This document shows, piece by piece, positions 9,316 to 16,287 of a stretch of 47,019 nucleotides of DNA (position 1 is the stretch's first letter; each line of letters begins with the position of its first letter). Origin of the DNA: an uncultured Bacteroidaceae bacterium (GTDB taxonomy: Bacteria > Bacteroidota > Bacteroidia > Bacteroidales > Bacteroidaceae); the NCBI GenBank assembly GCA_905236985.1, contig CAJORF010000053.1, forward strand, positions 1-47,019. The letters run 5' to 3'. Below the pieces are notes generated by a model, which saw only the letters and a program-made list of their open reading frames with translations, had not been told where the DNA came from and made no database searches. Made by a program: the position numbers and the translations under genes.

Positions 9316-11802
9316 TCAGTCCACGTAATAGACACGCTTGACACGTGGCGAGACAGAGGTGAGGATTTCGTAGGGAATCGTGCCGATGGCTTCGGCAAGT
9401 AGAGTGGGTGGCAGTTCGGGGCCGAAGATGATGGCACTATCACCCTCATGGCAATCGATGTCCGTGACATCGATCATGCAGACATCCATACAGATATTCC
9501 CCACATACGGAGCGCGCTGTCCATTGACGAGACAGTAGGCGTTGCCGCAACCGAGATGGCGGTTCAAACCGTCGGCATAGCCGATGGGTAGAGCTGCTAT
9601 GCGGCTGTCACGCGTGAGATGCCCCTTGCGCGAATAGCCTACGGTGTCAGTGGCAGGAACGTCGTGGATCTGTAGGATGGTCGTCTTGAGGGTGGAGATG
9701 GGGGTGAGGGGTGAAGATTGAGAGTTGAGGGCTGCTTCAAGGGGGTGCACGCCATAGAGTCCCAACCCTAATCTCACCATATCGCAGTGGCGCTCAGGGA
9801 AGTGCTCGATGGCTGCGCTGTTGCAGATATGGCGCAGGATGTGGTGGGGGAAGGCGGCCTGCAACTGGTCGGCAGCTGAACAGAAGAGTTCCCATTGATG
9901 CTGCGAGAAAGCGTCGAAGTCCTCGCTGTCGGAGCCCACGAAATGTGTGAACACGGAGCGCGGGATAAGTGCCTGCTGCGAGCGGAGACGCTCGATGAGG
10001 TGCTGGAGGTCTTTGTCCGGTTCGAAGCCGAGGCGGTGCATACCCGTGTCGAGTTTCAGATGAATCGGGTAGTTGGTGATACCTTCTCGCTCGGCTGCAT
10101 GGATGAGTGCTTCGAGAAGTCGGAAGCTATAGACCTCTGGTTCAAGATGGTACTCAAAGAGCGTGCGGAACGACGACATCTCGGGGTTCATGATCATGAT
10201 GTTGGCCGTGATGCCTGCGCGACGTAGCTCCACGCCTTCGTCGGCAACCGCCACGGCGAGGTAATCCACGCGGTGGTCCTGAAGCGTCTTGGCAACCTCT
10301 ATGGCACCTGCGCCGTAGGCCGAAGCCTTCACCATGCAGATCATCTTGGTCTCGGGACGCATGAAAGAGCGATAGTAGTTGAGGTTGCTGACGACAGCGG
10401 AGAGATTGACTTCGAGGATGGTCTCATGTACTTTCTGCACGAGGACATCGGTGAGGCGGTCGAAGCGTGCCATGCGAGCACCCTTGATGAGGATGACGCG
10501 GTCGCTGAGCTCGCGGAACGTGGATGAGGCGAGGAAGGCCTCGATGGTGGGGAAACAACCCCAGCTCCATTCCCTCCCATTGGGGAGAGGGGTAGCTGAC
10601 GCGCTGACTGCTTCATGCGCACTGATGGGAGCCTCGATGTGGCAGACATTGGCCATCCCTGCACTCACTTCATCGCCAATGCCTATGAATTCGTCGATGC
10701 CATAGTGTTGTATGAGACTGGCGACGTGAGTATATAACTCCGTGAGCGTCAATCCAGTCTGTTTGATGTCAGAGAGGATGAGGGTGCGCTTGCGTCCTGA
10801 TGCATCTGGGCGGCGACGCATAAAATCGAGTGCAATCTCTAAGGAACCGAGATCGCAGTTGCAGGTGTCGGTGATGAGCGTGCAGTTGTTGCGCCCTTCC
10901 TTGACTTCAAGACGCATAGCTACGGACTCGAGGCCGGCGATACGCTGTGCAATGACTTCATCCGTCAGTCCGAGATAGCGGCAGACGCAAATGCAGAGGC
11001 CAATGTTCTCGATGCTCGCGTTGTCGAGCAGGTGGATGTTCGTGACGAATCTTGAATCTTGCAGCTGCGCTTTATTCCAGCTGATAAGTTCACCCATGAA
11101 GCCGCTCTCTGCGATGCACTCGCTGATCATTTCGTCGTCGGCATTATATATAAGTACGCGCGCGTGAAGGAAGAGACGCAGTTTCTCTAAACATTTCTCG
11201 CGGCGGTTGCCGAAATGCTCATCGTGGGCAGAGCCCAGATGGGTCATCACGCCGATGGTGGGCTGTATGATGCTCTCGAGGGCTGACATCTCACCCGGCT
11301 CGCTGATGCCTGCCTCGAAGATGCCGAGCTGTGTCTGCTCAGACAGGCGCCACACGGATAGCGGTACGCCGATCTGTGAGTTCCATGAGCGTGGCGAACG
11401 AGTGATGGTGAAGTCGGGCGAGAGCAACTGGTAAAGCCATTCCTTCACGATGGTCTTGCCATTGCTACCCGTAATGCCGATGACGGGAATGTCGAACTCC
11501 TCGCGATGGCGTTCGGCGAGTCGTTGCATCGCTTTCATGGGCGAGATCACTTTCAGGTAGTTGGCATCGTCCTCGGGATGTTCTGGTACTTGCGATACGA
11601 CGAAGTTGCGAACGCCACGTCGGTAGAGCTCTGGGATGTATCGATGTCCGTCGTTCTTCTGTGTGCGGATGGCAAAGAAAAGCGTCTCCTCGGGAAAAAC
11701 GAGTGAGCGGCTGTCGGTGAGCAGCCAGTCGATATGTGTGTCAGCGGTGCCATAGCGATGCGCGCCGATGAGAGTCGTGATGGTGGAAATGGAATAGGTC
11801 AT
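9316..11802 (-). CDS. murF-alr: Bifunctional UDP-MurNAc-tripeptide:D-Ala-D-Ala ligase / alanine racemase
   Basis: This is an 828-residue cytoplasmic fusion typical of Bacteroidetes. The MurF part (1-455) has the ATP loop GITGSNGKT (109-117) and joins D-Ala-D-Ala to the peptidoglycan precursor. The Alr part (460-828) has the PLP lysine in MVKASAYGAG (Lys492), VGYSRKG (Tyr723, candidate second base) and IGYADG, and makes D-Ala. Supplying D-Ala and using D-Ala-D-Ala are thus linked in one chain. Two in-frame extra segments interrupt it: residues 404-415 (a palindromic insert late in MurF) and about 692-702 (low-complexity, in the Alr barrel-to-beta-domain passage). Both domains otherwise look intact. 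It is downstream of the GSCFA gene on the same strand, with a 107-bp gap holding a long inverted repeat. Confidence 0.93.
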   Translation of the reverse strand: MTYSISTITTLIGAHRYGTADTHIDWLLTDSRSLVFPEETLFFAIRTQKNDGHRYIPELYRRGVRNFVVSQVPEHPEDDANYLKVISPMKAMQRLAERHREEFDIPVIGITGSNGKTIVKEWLYQLLSPDFTITRSPRSWNSQIGVPLSVWRLSEQTQLGIFEAGISEPGEMSALESIIQPTIGVMTHLGSAHDEHFGNRREKCLEKLRLFLHARVLIYNADDEMISECIAESGFMGELISWNKAQLQDSRFVTNIHLLDNASIENIGLCICVCRYLGLTDEVIAQRIAGLESVAMRLEVKEGRNNCTLITDTCNCDLGSLEIALDFMRRRPDASGRKRTLILSDIKQTGLTLTELYTHVASLIQHYGIDEFIGIGDEVSAGMANVCHIEAPISAHEAVSASATPLPNGREWSWGCFPTIEAFLASSTFRELSDRVILIKGARMARFDRLTDVLVQKVHETILEVNLSAVVSNLNYYRSFMRPETKMICMVKASAYGAGAIEVAKTLQDHRVDYLAVAVADEGVELRRAGITANIMIMNPEMSSFRTLFEYHLEPEVYSFRLLEALIHAAEREGITNYPIHLKLDTGMHRLGFEPDKDLQHLIERLRSQQALIPRSVFTHFVGSDSEDFDAFSQHQWELFCSAADQLQAAFPHHILRHICNSAAIEHFPERHCDMVRLGLGLYGVHPLEAALNSQSSPLTPISTLKTTILQIHDVPATDTVGYSRKGHLTRDSRIAALPIGYADGLNRHLGCGNAYCLVNGQRAPYVGNICMDVCMIDVTDIDCHEGDSAIIFGPELPPTLLAEAIGTIPYEILTSVSPRVKRVYYVD
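9697..9729 (-). repeat. In-frame low-complexity insert in the alanine racemase domain
   Basis: On the coding strand this stretch reads as CT/CA-rich words (CTCAACTCTCAATC, then CACCCCTCACCCCC) of the kind otherwise seen between genes in this window. It encodes LNSQSSPLTPI between PLEAA and STLKTTILQIHDV. Other alanine racemases, as I recall them, pass directly from the GLYG..P region to the LK..I.QI strand, so these 11 residues look like an added loop. Confidence 0.5.
10558..10593 (-). repeat. In-frame palindromic GC-rich insert in MurF (residues 404-415)
   Basis: Encodes TPLPNGREWSWG. On the coding strand CCCCTCTCCCC is followed by AAT and then GGGAGGGAATGG, so the two halves can pair. It lies between the HIEAPISAHEA segment and CFPTIEAFL, a variable joint near the end of the MurF module. 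It belongs to the same insert family as the copies in the TonB receptor and PL11. Confidence 0.7.
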
Positions 11803-11829
11803 ACTGACGTTATTTAGTGAAAAGTGAAC

Positions 11830-11900
11830 GAATGAAAAGTGAAAAATAAGGATTACCTTATGTTCTTCGGGCAGAAACTTGTATTTTTCATTCTTTCATT
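11830..11900. repeat. Long inverted repeat made of GTGAAAA/TTTTCATT words
   Basis: Arms 11830-11848 and 11882-11900 pair over 19 positions with about three mismatches, with a 33-bp loop. It fills the gap between the GSCFA gene (ends 11910) and murF-alr (starts 11802), both on the minus strand. It may act as an attenuator, terminator or processing site between them. The arms are built from the GTGAAAAATGAAAAG-type words that recur at several other junctions. Confidence 0.55.
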
Positions 11901-11909
11901 TTTCTTTTT

Positions 11910-12830
11910 TTACAGCTCGAAATTGTATTTAGCCATGAGCTCACGCATACGCAACTGCGTCTGCTCGCGGAAACGATGGGCGGCAGGTGACAGGGGATCA
12001 TCGGGGCGGTGCTGCAAGGCTTTACGGATAGGTTCGAAATCGTAGAGATAGCGGCTCGTCTCGTTATCGACGCACTGATCGACAAAGCGTTCCCAGATGT
12101 AATCGATGGCCTGCTCGGAGGGGTGCAGGAGATCGGGACTGTAGAAACGGTAGTCGCGCAGCTCGTCGAGAACAATCTCGTAGGCAGGGAAATAGTCGAC
12201 CTGCTCAGGGCGGCGGTGCTGCAATTCTTCGATGGCAAGCAGGAGTACGGCCTTGCTTAGGCGACTCTCGTGGAAACCATACTTCGCGTAGCGGTAGGGC
12301 GAGACGGTGAAGATCATCTGTGCCCGTGGGAAGAGGTCGCACAACTTCTCGAGGGTCTCCATACATTCCTCGACGGTTAAGGCCTTTTCCGTGAATTCCG
12401 CCTGCGGACGCTTGTGGCAGTTGCCTACAACCAGTTCTCCATCAACTCTTTGGTAATACCGATTCGTGCCCAGGGTGATGATGATGGTCGTGGGGTTCCA
12501 TTCGATGAGTTTGCCGCGTGCCGAGAGGATAGCTGCACGGCAGGCTTCAAGCGTCGAAGCATTAGAGCGGCTGTCGGTGAGCCAGCAGTGCCAGCGGTCA
12601 TCTTCGTCGCGGAAGTACAGATCGTTGGACATCGGATTGGAGGTCATCACCCGCAGGATGCTCAGTGGATTGTAGAGCACACCAAAAGGATTCACTAATG
12701 CGGGCAGGCCGCTCTGTCGCATTTTCGCACCGATATGCTCGGCGAAGCATGAGCCGATGAGTGCAATGCGATGATGCAGGCTTATCGGTCGTTTTAGAGA
12801 GGGTATCTCAACGGTTGTCATTAGTTTCAT
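11910..12830 (-). CDS. GSCFA-domain protein (SGNH-hydrolase-like)
   Basis: A protein of 306 residues when started at ATG 12830 (MKLMTTVEIP). It carries the signature GSCFAEHIG near residue 26 and NPFGVLYNP shortly after, which define the bacterial GSCFA family. The family resembles SGNH/GDSL esterases, with the Ser of GSC as putative nucleophile; its substrate is not established. There is no signal peptide. An upstream in-frame extension (to 12908) spans the promoter and is rejected. The -7 box at 12835-12842 is only 4 bp before this ATG, so the transcript would be leaderless or nearly so; alternatively translation starts at ATG 12821. It lies directly upstream of murF-alr on the same strand, an arrangement I associate with Bacteroidetes, suggesting an envelope role. 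Confidence 0.82.
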   Translation of the reverse strand: MKLMTTVEIPSLKRPISLHHRIALIGSCFAEHIGAKMRQSGLPALVNPFGVLYNPLSILRVMTSNPMSNDLYFRDEDDRWHCWLTDSRSNASTLEACRAAILSARGKLIEWNPTTIIITLGTNRYYQRVDGELVVGNCHKRPQAEFTEKALTVEECMETLEKLCDLFPRAQMIFTVSPYRYAKYGFHESRLSKAVLLLAIEELQHRRPEQVDYFPAYEIVLDELRDYRFYSPDLLHPSEQAIDYIWERFVDQCVDNETSRYLYDFEPIRKALQHRPDDPLSPAAHRFREQTQLRMRELMAKYNFEL

Positions 12831-12834
12831 AGGG

Positions 12835-12842
12835 CAAAGATA
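12835..12842 (-). promoter_or_regulatory. -7 box immediately upstream of the GSCFA gene
   Basis: The minus strand reads TATCTTTG (TAnnTTTG). Only 4 bp separate it from the ATG at 12830. Upstream on the same strand is a T-rich tract with ATATTCTTTTTTT twice. Confidence 0.6.
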
Positions 12843-12911
12843 GAAAAAAAAAGAATATGTAATACCAAAAAAAGAATATAAAGTATGATTTTTATGTGTG
12901 AAAGGCAAAAA

Positions 12912-12955
12912 CTTTCAACTTTCAACTTCCAACTTTCAACTTTTTATTAACTTTG
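12912..12955 (+). promoter_or_regulatory. dxs promoter: five 7-bp units locked to a -7 box
   Basis: Five heptads follow each other without gaps: CTTTCAA (12912-12918), CTTTCAA (12919-12925), CTTCCAA (12926-12932), CTTTCAA (12933-12939) and CTTTTTA (12940-12946). One base (T) follows, then the -7 box TAACTTTG at 12948-12955. No TTTG -33 element is present at the usual spacing, and the array occupies that place. The same layout is found at 27069-27112 and 32780-32823. Confidence 0.7.
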
Positions 12956-12967
12956 CCCCGAAAATCG

Positions 12968-14875
12968 ATGATCATGGCAGAAACAAACGTGCACGAATAT
13001 CCCCTGTTGGAGCGAATCAAGCTCCCCGCCTACCTGCGACAGCTCCCCTTGGAGCAGTTGCCGGAGGTGTGCCGCGAGCTCCGACAGGACATCATAGATG
13101 AGGTGTCTGACAATCCGGGACATTTCGCTTCCAGTTTAGGTGTTGTGGAGCTGACGGTGGCTCTGCACTATGTCTTCAATACGCCCTACGACCGCATTGT
13201 CTGGGACGTGGGTCATCAGGCTTACGGGCATAAGATCCTGACGGGTCGGCGCGAGGCTTTTCGCACGAATCGTCAGTTCGGCGGTCTCAAACCCTTCCCC
13301 TCGCCTGAGGAGAGCGAGTACGATGCCTTCACCTCAGGCCACGCCTCCAACAGCATCAGTGCCGCTTTGGGTATGGCTTTGGCCGCCAAGGCGAAGAACG
13401 AGACGGACCGCCATGTCGTAGCCGTTATCGGCGATGGTGCGATGAGTGGAGGATTGGCATTCGAGGGTCTGAATAATGCCGCCAATACGCCCAATGATGT
13501 GCTCATCATCCTGAACGACAACAATATGAGCATTGACCGTAGCGTGGGTGGTATGAAAAACCTGTTGCATCAGCTGCAGACCAATCCGACATACAACCAC
13601 ATTCGCGAAAAGACAGCGCGCAAGCTGTTGTCATGGGGCTGGATGAGCGAGGAAGGCAAGCAAAGCATCCTCCGTTTCAACAACTCGCTGAAGAGCTTCA
13701 TCAACCATCAGCAGAATGTCTTCGAGGGTATGAATATCCGTTATTTCGGACCTACCGATGGGCATGATGTCATCGGACTAGTGAAGACACTCCGCATCAT
13801 CAAGGACATGACCGGTCCAAAACTGCTGCACATACACACCGTCAAGGGCAAGGGCTTCGAGCCAGCCGAGAAAGGCGGAGCACTGTGGCATGCTCCAGGC
13901 AAGTTCGACCCGCTGACGGGCGAGATCAAGAAGACCGACGAGACAGGTCTGCCGCCGAAGTTTCAGGACGTCTTCGGACACACCTTATTGGAGCTTGCGC
14001 AATCGAACGAACGTATCGTAGGTGTCACCCCAGCGATGCCCACGGGTTGTTCAATGAACATCATGATGGAAGCGATGCCTGCTCGTGCCTATGATGTCGG
14101 CATCGCCGAGGGTCACGCCGTGACCTTTTCTGCTGGTATGGCCAGGGATGGTTTGTTGCCCTTCTGCAATATCTACAGCTCTTTTGCCCAGCGCGCCTAT
14201 GATAATCTGATTCACGATGTTTGCATCTCGCGTCTCAATGTTGTCCTGTGCCTCGATCGCGCTGGACTCGTCGGCGAAGACGGCCCGACACATCACGGCG
14301 CCTTCGATCTCGCTTACCTGCGGCCTATCCCTCATCTCATCATCTCCTCGCCGATGGACGAGCATGAGCTGCGACATCTCATGTACACGGCTCAGCTCAA
14401 GGATCGCGGACCTTTTGTCATTCGTTACCCCCGTGGTCGTGGCTCCAAGCCCGACTGGCGATGTGCGATGCAGGAGATTCCTATTGGTCATGGTCGCAGG
14501 CTGAAGGACGGTGCTGACATCGCCGTGCTCACCATTGGTCCCATCGGTATCACTGCTCAAGAGGCCATCCGTCAGGCTGAGGCTGAGCATCCAGGACTCA
14601 CTGTGGCTCACTATGATATGCGTTTCCTCAAACCTTTGGACGAGCGTTTGCTCACCGAGGTTGCAGCACGATACAAGCGTGTCATAACCATCGAGGACGG
14701 TGTACGCACAGGAGGTTTGGGAACAGCCGTACTGGAGTGGCTTTCAGATCATGGTGTGACAGCGAAAGTGACACGTTTGGGATTGCCCGATGCGTTTGTC
14801 GAGCATGGTTGCTGCAAAGACCTTTATCGTCTCTGCGGCATAGATGTTGAAGGTATAAAAAAGCACCTATTATGA
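12968..14875 (+). CDS. dxs: 1-deoxy-D-xylulose-5-phosphate synthase
   Basis: This 635-residue (633 from ATG 12974) thiamine-diphosphate enzyme makes DXP from pyruvate and glyceraldehyde-3-phosphate, the first step of the MEP isoprenoid pathway and a feeder for thiamine and PLP. Visible motifs are [15 protein letters not shown] (catalytic His region), the TPP/Mg motif [17 protein letters not shown] ending in [22 protein letters not shown] in the pyrimidine domain, and the C-terminal transketolase domain. Two in-frame ATGs (12968, 12974) are possible. A TTG at 12953 overlaps the -7 box and is rejected. The last bases overlap the trkA start (ATGA at 14872-14875), so the two are coupled. Confidence 0.95.
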   Translation: MIMAETNVHEYPLLERIKLPAYLRQLPLEQLPEVCRELRQDIIDEVSDNPGHFASSLGVVELTVALHYVFNTPYDRIVWDVGHQAYGHKILTGRREAFRTNRQFGGLKPFPSPEESEYDAFTSGHASNSISAALGMALAAKAKNETDRHVVAVIGDGAMSGGLAFEGLNNAANTPNDVLIILNDNNMSIDRSVGGMKNLLHQLQTNPTYNHIREKTARKLLSWGWMSEEGKQSILRFNNSLKSFINHQQNVFEGMNIRYFGPTDGHDVIGLVKTLRIIKDMTGPKLLHIHTVKGKGFEPAEKGGALWHAPGKFDPLTGEIKKTDETGLPPKFQDVFGHTLLELAQSNERIVGVTPAMPTGCSMNIMMEAMPARAYDVGIAEGHAVTFSAGMARDGLLPFCNIYSSFAQRAYDNLIHDVCISRLNVVLCLDRAGLVGEDGPTHHGAFDLAYLRPIPHLIISSPMDEHELRHLMYTAQLKDRGPFVIRYPRGRGSKPDWRCAMQEIPIGHGRRLKDGADIAVLTIGPIGITAQEAIRQAEAEHPGLTVAHYDMRFLKPLDERLLTEVAARYKRVITIEDGVRTGGLGTAVLEWLSDHGVTAKVTRLGLPDAFVEHGCCKDLYRLCGIDVEGIKKHLL

Positions 14876-16251
14876 AGATCATCATCGCAGGCGCAGGCTC
14901 CGTGGGAAGCCACTTGGCAGCATTGCTCACCAAAGAAAACCACGACATCGTGCTCATCGACCCTGATGGGCAGAAGCTCAGCAATGCCAGCGAAGGCTTG
15001 GACCTGATGACGCTGACGGTGTCGCCGACGAGCATCAGTGGCCTCAAGGAAGCTGGCACGCCACAGGCAGACCTCTTCATCGCTGTGACACCGTCAGAGA
15101 CGAAGAACCTCACATGCTGTATGTTAGCCAACAGTTTGGGTGCCAAGAAGACGGTAGCGCGAATCGATAACGGAGAATATCTGGATGACAAGAATCGTGA
15201 TTTCTTTACTTCCATGGGCATTGGATCGCTCATCTATCCAGAGGCATTGGCTGCTCAGGAGATTGTCGATGGCGTGCGACGTTCGTGGGCCCGACAGTGG
15301 TGGGAGGTTCACAATGGTGCGCTGATGATTCTCGGTATCAAGCTGCGCGAGGAGGCTACGGTGCTCTATGGCAAGCAGCTCAAAGAGCTCTGTCCGCCCG
15401 ATTCGCCCTACCATATCGTAGCCATCAAGCGCGACGAAGACACCATCATCCCCGGTGGTCTTGATGAGCTCAAGCAGGGGGACATCGCCTATTTCATGAC
15501 AACAAAGCTGTTCGTCCCCAGCATCCGTCAGCTTGTAGGCAAGGAGAAATACCCCGATGTGAAGAAGGTGATGATCATGGGTGGCGGTCGCATTGCCGTG
15601 CAGACCTGTCATCGTCTGCCCGACTATATGGATGTCAAGATCATCGAGCAGGACGTTGAACGCTGCCACAAGCTCAACGAAATCTTGGACAATGACAATG
15701 TCCTCGTCATCAACGGAGATGGACGCGATACGCAGCTCCTACAGGAAGAGGGCATCCGCCAGACGCAGGCTTTCTGCGCACTCACACCAGACACTGAAAC
15801 CAACATCCTCGCCTGTCTTGCCGCCAAGCGTATGGGTGTGCGCAAGACCGTGGCGCTGGTCGAGAACACCGACTACATCACCATGGCGGAGAAACTCGAT
15901 ATCGGAACCATTATCAACAAGAAAGCCATCGCCGCCAGCCATATCTACCAGATGATGCTTGACGCCGACGTGGCCAGCGTCAAGAGTCTCACTATTGCTG
16001 ATGCAGACGTGGCAGAGCTGGATGCCGTGGAGGGCTCACTCGTCACGCGTGAATCTGTGATGAAGCTCGGTTTGCCCAAGGGCATCACCATCGGTGGTAT
16101 CGTGCGCAATGGTGAGGGTTTTCTTGTCAACGGACGTACACAGATTCAGCCGGGCGACCGTGTTGTCGTCTTCTCTCGCACTGCACTCTTCAAGCATCTT
16201 GATCGTTATTTCAAGAAACCCGAAGGGGGTCTATTCTCTATATTCCATTGA
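14872..16251 (+). CDS. trkA: Trk potassium transport regulator TrkA
   Basis: This 459-residue cytosolic protein has two RCK modules. Each has a Rossmann fold ([13 protein letters not shown] near residue 6; [11 protein letters not shown] near 235) followed by a TrkA-C domain, the second ending near 445. It forms the NAD(H)/ATP-sensing ring that gates TrkH, whose gene is 7 kb upstream in another operon. The start overlaps dxs by four bases. Co-expression of a potassium regulator with an isoprenoid enzyme has no obvious functional logic beyond operon packing. Confidence 0.93.
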   Translation: MKIIIAGAGSVGSHLAALLTKENHDIVLIDPDGQKLSNASEGLDLMTLTVSPTSISGLKEAGTPQADLFIAVTPSETKNLTCCMLANSLGAKKTVARIDNGEYLDDKNRDFFTSMGIGSLIYPEALAAQEIVDGVRRSWARQWWEVHNGALMILGIKLREEATVLYGKQLKELCPPDSPYHIVAIKRDEDTIIPGGLDELKQGDIAYFMTTKLFVPSIRQLVGKEKYPDVKKVMIMGGGRIAVQTCHRLPDYMDVKIIEQDVERCHKLNEILDNDNVLVINGDGRDTQLLQEEGIRQTQAFCALTPDTETNILACLAAKRMGVRKTVALVENTDYITMAEKLDIGTIINKKAIAASHIYQMMLDADVASVKSLTIADADVAELDAVEGSLVTRESVMKLGLPKGITIGGIVRNGEGFLVNGRTQIQPGDRVVVFSRTALFKHLDRYFKKPEGGLFSIFH

Positions 16252-16287
16252 CCGACGGATCATGCCCGTTTTGAAAATCTTAATCCT

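Noticed and set aside
16252..16287. Cobalamin riboswitch ahead of the BtuB-like receptor
   Set aside because: The gap is only 36 bp, far too short for a cobalamin riboswitch.
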